The notes: generated by a model from the sequence alone, not told the origin. A DNA stretch of 64,000 nucleotides from Mesorhabditis belari (GCA_958450365.1 CAUEEP010000925.1:1171001-1235000), one strand, 5' to 3'. Shown: positions 22,384-33,504, numbered from the stretch's first letter. Numbers and translations are program-made.

Positions 22384-22610
22384 TCAAATGTTACAAGACT
22401 TTTGAGCATCAAAAATACGCCCGTTTTTGTTTTTATTTGTTTTTCTTAATTTTTGTTAATCGTTAACAATAAAGTTTTTCTTGCATATAAAAATAGAAAT
22501 TTTTGACAACTGAAAACCAAAAACTGTGTGGGAATTCGCCTCTTTGCAAAAAAGTTATTACACTTTGAAATTTGCTAAACTGGATGTTACCAGACTTTTG
22601 TGCATGACTG
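22384..22610 (-). repeat. Right inverted terminal repeat of Tc1-like element
   Basis: Inverse of 20973-21198 with a few changes. The inner motif at 22388-22404 is perfect; the outer one at 22584-22600 has one mismatch. Confidence 0.9.
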
Positions 22611-22612
22611 TA

Positions 22613-23095
22613 TGGTTGGCTACAGAAGAAGAAAAATCAACAGGGTGGGTCAAAATGCCGGCTTTTAGCCAAAGTTTGATAAAATCTTTGATTTTTCTGA
22701 AGTCTGCGATGTTTTTCAGTGCATCTTTAGTGCATAAACAACAATAATCAAAGCTTTACATCTAAAAGGAGCATTCTGTATACCGTAATTGACAAGCTCA
22801 TAAAAATATCTTTCGACTTCTGGTTTGGCAAGCAAACTCAGCGACATAAGTCCCTTATTGAAGCTTAAAGCTATGGTGCGTTGCGTTCGCGCCATAAATG
22901 GCCCAATCTTTTGGTGATTTTTGTGTCATTTAGTTGCACTTAGTGAGATCTATTTTTGGTCACCACACATTTTTGATTAATAACACGGTTTTTGCTTAAT
23001 ACCAAAAGAGAAGAGAGATGAACAGCTAAAAAAGGAGAAGGAAAAGAAGAAAAAAAGACGCGAGAAAGCCAGAAAGAGAAGAAATATCGAGTGAT
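22613..23095. repeat. Shared F-box/heat-shock intergenic region, copy B
   Basis: Continuation of the F-box leader after the transposon, then the 5' flank of heat-shock copy B, homologous to 46120-46590. It is the common spacer of the divergent pair. No gene is seen. Confidence 0.55.
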
Positions 23096-23219
23096 TTCGA
23101 GAGACTTCGAGAAAGGTTCTTTTCGAAAGAGGCAAAAGAGGGGAAGGGGAAAACAAGTGTCGACTCCGTTTCCAGAATCTTCGAGAACCTCCCGGAAACC
23201 CCATCGAATCCTATATAAA
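23096..23219 (+). promoter_or_regulatory. Heat-shock elements and TATA box, copy B
   Basis: A distal cluster at 23096-23130 has alternating TTC/GAA units. The proximal array at 23175-23197 reads GAA-TC-TTC-GA-GAA-CC-TCC-CG-GAA, five units with correct two-base spacing, the binding site of heat-shock factor (HSF-1). The TATA box TATATAAA is at 23212-23219, about 75 bases before ATG. Confidence 0.9.
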
Positions 23220-23293
23220 CCGACGGTTCACTCCAGCGGTCATCAACTCTAATCAACACATCTTGCTATCGACAACTACCTTCACGCTTCCAA

Positions 23294-24023
23294 ATGTCAC
23301 TTCTTCTTTTTCCGTCGAACAATTTCTGTCGTCCATTCAGCCGTCGACATCCCTTCAATGATATCTTCGAAACGATCAATTCATTGGAAAGGGCTTTCGA
23401 TGGACCAACAATCCATCGAAACGTTCAGCAACAAGAAATGGTATGTTTTCAGGGCAAAAATTTGCTTATTAACTCTGTCATAGACTTAAGAAAATGGAAG
23501 TAGCTGGTAAGGTAGCTTAGCTTTTTCAATACCAGAACTCGCTTCTTAGATTTCGTTGAGTGACGAGGGTTTCTCCGTGAAATTCGACGTCTCCTCGTAT
23601 AAACCCGATGAATTGAAATTGCGATTGGACGGGGATGTTTTGTCGATTGAAGGAGAGCACAAAGAAGAGAATGAACAGGTGAAAAATTAAAGTCAATTAC
23701 AGAGTATGGTCTATTCAAATTGAAGAACCTTAATCTTAATGTTTAACCATAAAATTTGATGCTAGTTATTGTATGAAAAGCATTCCTTTCTTCACCCCAT
23801 TCAACCCCACATATTTCAGGGCTCCGTCCACCTCCGTTTGCAACGTTCCATTCGGATTCCCGTGGATCAAATCGGTCTCTCATCACTTCAATCATCACTC
23901 GATCAACATGGCAATCTCTCAATTCATGCCCCATTGATTGAAAAGAAGAAACAACTGAATGGGCAAGAGATTCCCATTCAAATTACCGGACAACAAAAGG
24001 AAACAGGAACAATCGAGAATTAA
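23294..24023 (+). CDS. hsp-16-like: Small heat-shock protein (hsp-16 type), copy B
   Basis: Three exons, 23294-23440, 23550-23678 and 23820-24023, all phase 0, give a 159-residue protein. It is a holdase chaperone of the cytosol in the HSP-16 family. Residues 1-49 are the N-terminal arm. Residues about 50-140 are the alpha-crystallin domain, with FDVSSYKPDELKLRLDGDVL and the LDQHGNLSIHAPL strand typical of the family. A C-terminal I-P-I motif (GQEIPIQITG) serves oligomer assembly. C. elegans hsp-16 genes have one intron; this copy and copies A and C have two. Expression should be heat-inducible (HSE array, TATA). It is divergent from the truncated F-box copy at 20566-20924. Confidence 0.93.
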
Positions 24024-24310
24024 CAGCATCCAAAACTCTCAACTATCCTAATTAAACTTTCTCTTTACCACATTTTTCTGTGCTACTTTTTTGATTTGAA
24101 AAATGTTTCTCAACTCATATTTTTAGTGTAATTTTTGCTGTTTGATTTTGCTTTTATGAATACTTTAATAAATAATTGGATTTTTAGTTCAAAAAAACAA
24201 AAAACACATTTGCAAACAAAATAAACAGTCAAGATATGTATAACATCATCGAGAAAACAATAATTTTTGAAACCCCAACCTTTTTTCTTTGAGGAGTGAT
24301 GACGAGAACA
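24024..24310. repeat. 3' flank of heat-shock copy B
   Basis: Matches the 3' flanks of copies A (4860-5084) and C (47523-47770) up to about 24255, where the sequence changes to the pogo-like remnant. The copies share the string TAACATCATCGAGAAAACAA. Confidence 0.6.
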
Positions 24311-25259
24311 AAAGGAAAGAAGGATTTGGACTAGAAAGTGCAAGAAGCAATCGTCAATGGACGTAATCAGGGAAGGACTCACGCAGAATTAGAAGTTCAA
24401 TTTGGTGTTTCGAATCAAGGGCGGAGGGCACGTTGTCGAGGCTAGAATTCGTAAAGTTCAATCTGATCTACTTACTCTATTTGATTATCCACATTTATTA
24501 GGGTTTCTCGAATTGTTGTCAACTCAGAGAGCACGCACAAATACTATCGATTGAGAAATATGAGGCGATCATCGAAAAACTCAACTGATGAAACTGAGAA
24601 GAAAAAGCGAACAACGGAAGAAGTCAATTAGATAAAAAGAAGTAAAAGGAAAGAAGGATTTGGATCAGAAAGTGCAAAAAGCTATCGTCAATGGACGTAA
24701 TCAGGGAAGGACTCACGCAGAATTAGCAGTTCAATTTGGTGTTTCGAATCAAGGGAGGAGGGCACGTTGTCGAGGCTAAAATTCGTAAAGTTCAATCTGT
24801 TCTATCTACTCTATTTGATTATCCTCATTTATTAAGGTTTCTCGAATTGTTGCCAACTCAGAGAGCACGCACAAATACTATCGATTGAGAAATATGAGGC
24901 GATCATCGAAAAACTCAACTAATTGGCTGATGAAACTGAGAAGAAAAAGAGAACAACGGAAGAAGTCTCGTTTGGGCCAATGTTCATCGGCGGCCCAATC
25001 GTTGTCACAACCATTGTTCCATCATAAATTTCCACGTCTCGAATTTCCAAAATTCGACTAATTCAGCAAATGAGCGTTAACCTTCAGATTTGCATACCCT
25101 GGTCCGATTGGTGACCTCAAGATTTAATGAATCACTTGAAAAACCTCTACATAACATCATCGGTTAAAAACCCAACGTTTTTTTTTGTTTATCTAGAACG
25201 ACGCCTCTATATAACGTCAGTCTGGTCCCGAGGGGTGGCACTATAGAGAGGCTTGACTG
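24311..25259 (+). mobile_element. Decayed pogo/Tigger-like transposon with duplicated segment
   Basis: A segment encoding a Psq-type helix-turn-helix (KAIVNGRNQGRTHAELAVQF, then GVSNQ) occurs twice with an offset of 334 bases (24311 and 24645); both copies are broken by stops. The right end, CTATAGAGAGGCTTGACTG at 25241-25259, is followed by TA, and CCTCTATATAACGTCA lies just inside; such CCTCTATA/ACG ends are known from pogo/Tigger elements. No left end or catalytic domain was found, and the left border is not precise. Confidence 0.6.
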
Positions 25260-25261
25260 TA

Positions 25262-26102
25262 CAAAAATATGTATTAGAGAAAAATTTGAATAGAAAATGA
25301 TGCCCACCTACGCAATGTTGGTGGACCCGGCTCACCGACGGACGGCCCACTCAAAAAAGCAAAATGAGCCAAGTGAATGAGCATCTAATCCACCTCTACT
25401 ACACTGTATTAGGTTAATACGGTGGTAATGAAGCCGAGCCCAGATTCTCTGCCTGTTTAAGCACACGGAGTGATTTTTAAAAAAAATTGCTTTTTTCTCA
25501 CCTTGCTGCATTGACAGCCTTTTAAAAGTTTTAAAAGAAAGTTCGATGAGATTCGGTCGAAAGCAAATTTGCGTGATACCGCTGCATCTTTCCTCCTTTT
25601 TGTTCGCAAAATCGCGGTTTCATCGACACAAAAATGGGGTGTAATTTATGAGAGAAAACGTTGAAAATGCCCGAGAAACGACAATCACCAAAAACTGTGC
25701 TTTCTGTAGAACTTTGCGGTTGAAATGGTCTCTCAAAGGGATAATTTGCCTCTACTGCTAAACGACATAAAACGCTATAGTTTGTATGAAAATAGAAAGC
25801 GGTTGATTGTGGATTTACAGTTGGTTTAAAGAACTTTTATACATATGAAAAAGGCTGTCAGAGTTTCGTTTCCATTCAACAATCATGGTTAAGGCAATTT
25901 GTTTTTGTTTAGGAATTGTTTAACTTTCTCAGAAACTTTCTTCTTCTAGACTGTATCTTTTGATTAAGCAAAGAGTTAAAGACAAGATTATGAAAAAATT
26001 TTAGGGTAAAAGCCGATCATTCGGTAGAGCTGGCAGAGAGAAGAATCTTTTGCGGTTCCGTTTTTTTTCTCAGCCTTTCGCAACATATAAATGGTGAGAA
26101 TG
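25262..26102. other. Intergenic, no recognised feature
   Basis: I see no convincing exon, repeat or RNA gene. A TACATATG-type AT-rich stretch and short purine tracts occur. It lies downstream of the chemoreceptor gene. Confidence 0.35.
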
Positions 26103-27797
26103 CTAGAGGCTTTCATTCATTTGGCCAACAAACATGTAATACCCGATCCATAGTTGAGGCCCACCGACCATCATGAAGCTGTTGACGGAGACTGTGACTG
26201 CCCCCAAACCGGGCACAATGTGGCTGCTGACATATTCGAAGATGCCATTGAGAAAGTAATAGTAGGCCCAAAGTAGGTTCCCACCAACTAGCTAAAATAC
26301 GCTAAAATGAAATACGCTCATGTCTACTACGGATGCGCAACTCGAATGCTGTCTCTTGGGGATTACAAGCCGGCGGTTGCCTGTGCAGCGCTCCCATTGT
26401 GACTCATGCTATCTTTACATCTGTTCAACCTGGGTACGCTTACCTGTGCAATCAGCAGCCTCTCCGCTTCCGATGAGATTTTTGTCATCTTCTTTGAAAA
26501 ATGCTAATTTATGCTCTAATTAAACGTATCTCTCTTACTTGCAACTTCACATACATTGAAAGATCAATGGAAAGCAATAGTGGCACACCAATAAGACTCG
26601 GATCTCCTAAACGAAAAGCCGTTGACCGTAAATGAAACTCAAATTACTCCAATAGTCTCTCAACCATCCGAGTCCAAAAGCATACCCAAAAATAATGACG
26701 ATCACCAAGTAAACGAGTGGATACTTCTGGGCCCTTGCAAAAAAGAGACCACTGAATGAGATGGCCAAGAAGCGGTTGAGAGAGAGTGCTGAAATTGTGT
26801 CCAAAACGATCCATTCTTTTTATTGCCTACCGATCTCAGTAAATAGGTTGATGTGTTGCACTGGTTGAAGGTAATATATGAGCGGCATGTAAAACTGTTG
26901 CATGAAAACGTCTGGGCAAGCGGGCATGTAGCTACATAAAGATCAGTATTTAGAATTGATTGATATTGATGAATTGATAAGACTAGCAATTAGACGCCTT
27001 TCTACCAAAAGCAAATTTCTTTTAGAGCTTCGCTCAATGTTCTTCCCAAGCAAAGCTGTTCCTCTGGGTCAAAAAGGCAAAAAAGCTGAGAACAATTTTA
27101 CTTTAGGAATAGCACTGGCTATAAATTCCGCGTTTTGTTGCCTTTTCACATACTTTTGTAGATTTAATAGACAATATTTGTTAATGGAAATGCCGCACAT
27201 GGAGACCATTCGAGCCAACGAGTCGACAGTCAACAAATAGCGAACAAGCTTTGAAAAGAGTCGATTTCTCAAACAACAACGAAAGAAGTGATGTTGATGA
27301 GAAAGCCGGCAAGTGTCAGCTAAAATAAGACCGAATATGAAGTTAATTAACAGAAAACAAACCAAAAACAGAAAATAATTGATGACATCAAGCATGATCG
27401 GATCGATTTGAATAACAGCTGGTGGCGGGTCCTCAGGCCACAATCGTCCAAGGTAATTCGTGTAAAAGGCAAGAGCTGGAAACAGAAAACTCTAGAGAAG
27501 GCAAAAGGTTCAGCTATCAGTTAAACAAAGAGTTTCAGTCACAAGTTTCTCCAGAATCCAGAATTTACTCCAAACTTTTTTCTAGTCTTTTGAATTGGTC
27601 TTGTTGTTGATGTTTTTGAAGCAAACAAGAGAACTAAAAAAAACCAAACGATGGTCACTTTCTTGGTATGTTAGATTATGCAAAAAGAACTACGTTTGCC
27701 CACCAGTCAATGGAAGGAACATCAGAATTGGAGTGACGATTTCGGCTAAATAATGCCAGCTGAAATTTGCATTACGTTCGTTTCCAACAACGATCAT
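26103..27797 (-). CDS. Nematode seven-transmembrane chemoreceptor-like protein, two frame breaks
   Basis: Seven exons fit by phase: 27797-27704, 27475-27363, 27319-27154, 26931-26831, 26788-26539, 26503-26444, 26291-26103. The product is about 324 residues with seven to eight hydrophobic segments. Marks of the serpentine receptor superfamily are GFLINITSFVVV early, LSLNRFLAISFSGLFF after the third/fourth helix, KKMTKISSEAERLLIAQ before the penultimate helix, and a last helix with VNSFMMVGGPQLWIGYY. An NFS glycosylation site is near the N-terminus. Its likely role is detection of an external ligand in sensory neurons. Exons 3 and 5 each lack one base, in both cases a T in a T-run (near 27271 and 26614), so assembly error is as likely as true decay. 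The exact sr subfamily is not assigned. Confidence 0.75.
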
Positions 27798-28049
27798 TAT
27801 TTATAAATTTTGAAAACCGGAAGAAAATCAAATCATTGAAAGCTGTGCTTGTTGGGTGGAGATCACTGGGATTAACGGCTTGACTCAAATTACTGATTTG
27901 TGTATGGCAATTATGAAGCTTTTCTTTTTAAGAGAACCTTTTAGAATAACTAAAAGCTCGTGACTTTAAATTATTTTACTTTTAAGGGAAAATGACAATT
28001 GATAGAGTTGTTTGACGTCCACGAGAAGATTGTTACAAAAAAACCCGGC
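27798..28049. other. Intergenic upstream of the chemoreceptor
   Basis: No gene is recognised. TTATAAATA lies about six bases upstream of the receptor ATG. Confidence 0.3.
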
Positions 28050-28430
28050 CACTTTCAAGGTGTTTTTGCTTTTTGAGTTACACAAAATAGATCCTAAACA
28101 GAGTTCGAAGACAAACAAACACCTTTTGAAAACCACTTGATCCATTAACAATTATAAATTCATTAAACAAATACAAACAAAACAATAAATAACATTAAAT
28201 CAACGATCAAATTCGAATCGGTCACCATTAGCATTTGAGCAGGCTCGCAGGCGTTTCGGGAAGGCGGGAAGGCGAAACATGAGTCGTTAGTTCTCTCATC
28301 GGAAGCTCTAGCAGAAAAAAAGCGAATCGTCTAATCACTTGACATGATTTGAGATTTTTGAGCCTGGACTCCACTCTGTACCCAACTAAAACTTCACATT
28401 ATACATCCAGCCAGATCCAAGCCATCTTTT
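28050..28430. repeat. Direct duplication, left copy
   Basis: Closely matches 33505-33880 (both contain GATCCATTAACAATTATAAA, GGCTCGCAGGCGTTTCGGGA and CATGAGTCGTTAGTTCTCTC). It is non-coding as far as seen. Confidence 0.75.
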
Positions 28431-28560
28431 TGGTGTTTTCCATCGGATTGATACTCTGCCTCGTCTACCAATTCATGATCCCCACTTCTCTGGTCTATAA
28501 GTTAGTTGTCGATTTATTCATTCATGATAGGCAGTCAATGGCCTCATTATATGCTAGCGG
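28400..28560 (+). pseudogene. Hydrophobic exon remnant, left copy
   Basis: Encodes SIGLILCLVYQFMIPTSLVY and KLVVDLFI in one open stretch. A diverged copy lies at 34145-34255. It looks like one or two membrane helices of a receptor-like protein, but no whole gene is present. Confidence 0.35.
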
Positions 28561-28719
28561 GCTGTTCACTCTGTTCAGTCAACCAAGAATCGAATCTCAT
28601 CTACAATGCATTCAATTCTTATTTTGCTTTCGGTGTTAAAGCCTTGATGCTATCGTTGTTTTCTGGATGATGTTATACATATTTTGTATGTTTGCCCTCG
28701 CCCCTCAAGCAGGCAAATT

Positions 28720-29310
28720 TGCCTTAAAACCATATGACAATGACAATTTAATGCCTTGCCTGGCCATTAGCATTCAAATCCAAATGGCTGTCATTGTCCT
28801 AAAGTTTGTTTGTTACTCCATCATGAAGCCCTTTCTTGTGGTCTTTACATCAGAACCATGGAACAAAAGGCAAAAAGAGTAAGGCCATAATGCGACGTCA
28901 AGAGATGTAAACAATATTTCACCTCAATTCTGCGATCTCCTCTCTTCACGCATGTTCAAAGAGAATTCGATCAAAAATGTATCACAAGTCGAATGGGGTT
29001 TCTAAAGTTTAAAACAAAGTCAAACTCTTCAATAAATACAAGAAGAGTGGAAGTCGAACTCTATTCAATTTGATTTTATTGATTGAAGAATTTATTCATG
29101 CATAGACAGAGCAAAAGGTGAAAAAAAATCACAAAATAGTACTCACATATCACAATAAAACACCACCAAACAAAATCTCGTACTCAAGAATTCAAAATTC
29201 GACAAGCACATTTTTGGCAAAAAAGACGAAGTAGGTGCCATAGACTAAATAAGTGCTGTCATAAAAGTAATCCGAAAAAATACAAAGTATTGGGTCATCA
29301 ACAAACAAAG
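28720..29310. repeat. F-box 3' flank
   Basis: Conserved flank (TAATGCCTTGCCTGGCCATT near 28749; TCAATAAATACA near 29028) downstream of the gene at 29311. It is shared with 34720-35221 and 63440-63960. Confidence 0.6.
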
Positions 29311-30429
29311 TTAGAATTGAAGCGATGAAACATATTTGGCGAAGAAAAAGTAATCGTGCACAGCATAAATACAATCACGCTTCTCGTCGATTCTTTTCCA
29401 ATAGCAATCAAAAGGATCATCAGGAGAAACATAATGCTCAACCCTTCTCTTGAATAGACTACGATCCAGAGAATGAAGAGCATGATCAGGCTCAGAACGA
29501 TCACAACCCTGAATAATAAACCCGTGTTTTCTCAGCGTCTCCATCATTCTACCCACGATGAAAGTCTTGTTTGGTCCCTTGACCTCACGAATTTCGGGAA
29601 AGTTCTTGATCCAATTGTTAATTTCAACTGCCATTTCAAATCGCACGAAACAAGCCGCTTCTTTATTTCCACTCGGAATTCCGGAATTCAGAATCAACTC
29701 AATTGTCGATTTGGCATTTTCTAAACGAACCACAGTCACAAATAACTCAAGTTGAGTCTTCGAAAGTGCCGAATAAACTATTGGATAAAAATCAGGGACA
29801 TGATAAAGATCCACTTGGATCATTTTGCAATTTTGAAGGCTTCCATTGATCAAAGACAAGATAAGTTGTTGATGCATCTCTTCATTTTGTAAATCGAAAA
29901 ACCTCAATGATGCTCGATCGGTGACTTCAGCTTTTAAATTCCACAAACAATCATTGAAATAGTCTTCATAGATCTGAACATCCAACTCGTCGACTTGTTT
30001 CAAATTGGCAAAGGCCTTCTTGAGTGCCGAAAGTTTCTTCGTATCAATGAATCCCCTTCCATCTTCTGAAATGTTCAAAACCGAACATCGTTCAACCTGT
30101 GACAAGAGAAGGACTTTATGTGACAAGAAATAAAATGGAAGAGGCGTTGATTCTGCGAATTTCATGATGAAGACTAGATCCTCGTAGCGTTTGCGCTCGT
30201 CATCCCAACTATCTCGAACATCCATCTCGACGCGAATCAAATGGATTTGTTTTCCAAGAATCCGTGCTGGTTTCTGGAGAAGAATCCCTCGAAATCTTCT
30301 GTCAGCTTTCATCAATTCGGGCACATCTTTTGGGTCCAATTCATCGATTACTTCCAAAACCAGATCGTAGCAGAGTTTTACCATCGGGAATTTGAGAAGA
30401 TTGGGCATCTCGACTGGAAGATCTGCCAT
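29311..30429 (-). CDS. F-box-like protein, short form without the Ser/Asp expansion
   Basis: Single-exon, 372 residues, start MADLP at 30429 with TTTTCAG upstream. The F-box-like region has LCYDLVLEVIDELDPKDVPE. The middle domain and RKHGF end are as in the sisters, but the C-terminal region has only one degenerate module in which SPIK has become SLFKRR, and no Ser/Asp repeat. The end FFFAKYVSSLQF is intact. It shows the probable ground state, or a contraction, of the module array. Confidence 0.75.
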   Translation of the reverse strand: MADLPVEMPNLLKFPMVKLCYDLVLEVIDELDPKDVPELMKADRRFRGILLQKPARILGKQIHLIRVEMDVRDSWDDERKRYEDLVFIMKFAESTPLPFYFLSHKVLLLSQVERCSVLNISEDGRGFIDTKKLSALKKAFANLKQVDELDVQIYEDYFNDCLWNLKAEVTDRASLRFFDLQNEEMHQQLILSLINGSLQNCKMIQVDLYHVPDFYPIVYSALSKTQLELFVTVVRLENAKSTIELILNSGIPSGNKEAACFVRFEMAVEINNWIKNFPEIREVKGPNKTFIVGRMMETLRKHGFIIQGCDRSEPDHALHSLDRSLFKRRVEHYVSPDDPFDCYWKRIDEKRDCIYAVHDYFFFAKYVSSLQF

Positions 30430-31060
30430 TCTGCCTGAAAACTGAAAGATTAGAAAAGAAAAATCAGTAATTGCAAGGCAGAAAAGTTGGCTACAGAACA
30501 AAAACAATCAACAAGGTGGGGACAAATGGCGGTTTTTAGCTAAAGTTTCATAAAATCTTTGATTTCTCTAAAACTTGTGATGATCTTTAGTAATAAACAA
30601 CAATAATCTAAGCTTTACATCTAAAAGGAGCTAAAATTGACTCAAAAGATTTAAGCAGTCGCTTTTTTTAAGAAAAAACGTGTCGTAGACCAAAAATAGG
30701 CCATTTGTCATCAAAAAAGGCTTAAAACTAGTAAAAAGATATAAAAGCGTTTAAAAGGATCTATTCTAACAAGTAACAACTCAAAAAGCCCAAAATATGG
30801 TAGAAAAGATCACCAATAACTTTCGGGGAGAAGTGAAGAATGTTTTCCCAAGCCCAAAACTTCCGTTTTATCGCATCAATTGGTACCGTAGCCCATGAGC
30901 TTGTCATTTAGAATTCGAATTTGGGTGTTTGGCTCACATTTTGTTTGCAACTCGTAATCCATAGTTTCATGGAGGTTTTTGAGATTTTTAAATTTATATC
31001 AATTCACAAAAGAAAAGTGACAGCTTGGTCACAAAAATTTTAAAATTATAAAAATGGCAT
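30430..31060. repeat. F-box 5' flank
   Basis: Homologous to 19740-20300 and 36430-37080. It contains the trans-splice acceptor (TTTTCAG, minus strand, five bases before ATG) and an outron without other marks. Confidence 0.6.
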
Positions 31061-31630
31061 CATCCTGTCTTACTCCTCATACCCAGCTCGTTGAACATGC
31101 CATTTCTTTTATTTGTTTCAGACGCCCCAGCAACTTTACTTAAATGATCTCTCGCCGATGCTCGGCCACATACACATTTCTTGGTATTAGGTGCAAATTA
31201 GACAAAAAGTCAAAAATGCTGCAGTGAACGCACACATCTTCTTTGTAAGCCTACAGTATTCCTGCCAGAAACTAGAGGGCTTCGAATTGTCATTTGCTAT
31301 TCTTAATCATCACCCGATCTTTAAAGAAATTTCGGAGATCTTCCCATTTCGAGAGAAATTTCAATTGATTAGATTGATAAGCTGGCACAAGGACAAAACA
31401 AAGGAGTCTCCGAAGAATAAATCATTGAATTTCCTGATAAGAGGTCGTAGTTTTGAGAGCGTGAGAAAAAGGGTAAAGGTGAATTGAGCTCTGAGGAATC
31501 CTGATGTAAATGCTTACAATTCTGCCGTATAAGAGAGTTTCCGTTTCGAGGATATTCATCACAGCTTATCAAGGATTTAGGATCAAAATAGCTATTCTAG
31601 TAAATTTCTCACAAGCTTCTCAATTGCAGA
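31061..31630. other. Intergenic, no recognised feature
   Basis: An open stretch at about 31191-31487 has no start context, splice logic or family resemblance that I can support. Confidence 0.3.
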
Positions 31631-32529
31631 ATGTTCAAGCTGAAAATCATTCTCTTCTTTTCCGTTGTTTTCTTCTTTTCGCCCATCAGCGGGGCTCCCG
31701 TTGAGAACAATGCGCCAAAAGTGGTTTGTTGCTTTTTTGATAATGATTTGAGGAAGATAAAAGTTACAACTTGTTACGGCTAATTTGTTAAAGGCTGCTA
31801 ATTATCTGATCATTTGATTGTATTTTCTATTTGTAGGCTGATCAAACAATCAAATAGAATAGCATTGATTCTGCCTGTTCTATGGGTGAAGAAATTTATG
31901 CCCAGTCAAAAACTAAAACCAAATTCTTATTACTCTTTCAGAAAGCTGCATGCAGCAAGGTGTGCGGACAAGGCGAGAGATGCGAAACGACCTGCCAGAA
32001 TACATGGGGAGAATTGTGGGGATGTCATGATGACTGCAAGCCGATTGTCAAACAGCTCAGCAACAAGGCCGTTGTAAGTCTCGTTTAGCCTTTTTTGCAA
32101 ACATTAAATTATCCATTGGATAGATCCCTATTGCTTAGAGGGGAATGAAAAAGAGTCATTTCAAATTTCAACTTTTAAACGCACGTAATGTTGGCTTTAT
32201 GGATGTACAACGGCTTGACCTGAAATACTCATCCTTTTCAATCAGCTTTTCAATTTTTTTGTTAGATCCTGAATTCCAATTTGAAACTCTCGACTTCCAA
32301 GCCTAGAAACAAGAACAAGTTACAAAAATTGAAAGAAAACACCTAAGTAGAGCTAGTTATATGTGTAATGCAGCGAATGTTTCAGAATGCGGACTGCCAG
32401 AAGGATTCGGATTGCGGTGTGGGCGAGAGCTGCGTGCAACAATGCTATCCACAATATTGGAACTACTGTGACAACGTTTGTCGCCAAAAAGTCCAAATCG
32501 AAGCGACCGTCAAGAAGGCTCAAAAATAA
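31631..32529 (+). CDS. Secreted protein with two six-cysteine repeats
   Basis: Three exons, 31631-31720, 31942-32073 and 32386-32529, all phase 0, give 121 residues. TTGCAG lies one base before ATG, fitting trans-splicing. Residues 1-22 are a signal peptide (MFKLKIILFFSVVFFFSPIS, then GAP). Exon 2 has C-x3-C-x5-C-x3-C-x9-C-x3-C and exon 3 C-x5-C-x5-C-x3-C-x7-C-x3-C, so each exon is one disulfide module. The CX3C...CX3C core resembles helical-hairpin peptides, but I recognise no named family. A secreted effector, defence or matrix peptide are all possible. The first donor may be GTGGTT or, three bases later, GTTTGT (one extra Val). AATAAA (32525-32530) overlaps the stop codon. Confidence 0.8.
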
Positions 32530-33365
32530 AGATCGAATCTTAATCAAAACTGATTCCGTATTTGAAAAGCGCATGAAGTATTTTTGAGAAAATATTTTAG
32601 CATTTAAAAAAAATATAACGTTTGATTGAATCGTTTTTGAGCATAGCCGACAGATTTTATGCAAATGAGATTCGATCTCGTAGTGATTTCGAGTCAAACC
32701 CAACTGTTCCGGACGCCTCTAAACGAGCCACTTGTGCTTTGCCAATCAAAAGAAGCAGGCAGATCAGTCGATTGGGGGGTTTACGGAAACACCGACAAAC
32801 GGAACATTAAGAAAAATTTCAAGATTTCAAAAACCACAATGAAACGATGGATTACAATTGAAGAAATCTGAGCTAAACACCCAAATTCTAAATTCTAAAA
32901 AACAACCTTGTGGACTAGGGTATTAATTGATGAAATAAAAGGGAAACTTGCTCTTAAGAAATCATTCTTCTCTTCTCCCGGAAAATGATTGGTGCTGTTT
33001 TCTCTAATAGTAGTGCACTCTCTAATAGTATTACGGTCCGGGAGGCGGTTGAAAAAATATTAGTGCACGCTTGAAAATTTGCATTTATTTATTTCACAAA
33101 TTGATAGAATCAATCAAATTACCCGCAAAAAAACCGTCCAATTTATTGCACAAGTACAGAGCTGCTTTCGTTACAGTTTATTCAAACAGTTCAACAAATT
33201 GTTTAAGCCGTTAAAATGAAACTTCTCGCTGTGTATCCATCGATTTCTTGTGCTGATTGTCTACAGGGATCCATATAATACAAGAAGCTCAATCTTTGTG
33301 CCATTTATTCAAGCAGCAGGAAAACACAAGAATCTTATCACTTATTGTTAGATAAAGCAGGCTAG
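32530..33365. other. Intergenic with an F-box 5'-flank fragment
   Basis: About 32865-33000 resembles the F-box upstream flank (compare 7800-7940). CTCTAATAGTA occurs twice near 33004-33030. No gene is seen. Confidence 0.4.
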
Positions 33366-33480
33366 TTAAACTCCTATATAAATACTTTTCATTTTTTCCG
33401 GACAAAAGCCGAGTAAAAAGCACGTGAGATAGCCGCCAAAAACGAGAGCTATGAGGACGATGAGGAGAGGGCGAATACAC
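33366..33480 (-). CDS. Orphan terminal exon with one membrane helix
   Basis: After the acceptor AATGCAG, 37 codons run to TAA: CIRPLLIVLIALVFGGYLTC and then a short charged tail. It is clearly a membrane segment. The upstream side is the duplicated block 33505-33880, so the rest of the gene was not found. It may be a remnant. Confidence 0.35.
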
Positions 33481-33504
33481 CTGCATTGTTGTTAGTATAC
33501 GGGC

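Larger units (their letters stand above)
20973..22610 (+). mobile_element. Tc1-like transposon, 1638 bp, nearly complete
   Basis: The ends are CAGTCATGCACAAAAGTC and its inverse, flanked by TA (20971-20972 and 22611-22612). Inverted repeats are about 226 bp. Inside, a 17-base motif CAAAAGTCTTGTAACAT occurs at the outer and inner end of each arm, an IR/DR layout as in Tc3 and Sleeping Beauty-like elements. The paralogous empty site (AAATATATGGTTGGCT, 46107-46122) is present in the window, which confirms the borders. The transposase is broken, so the copy is likely immobile by itself. Confidence 0.95.
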
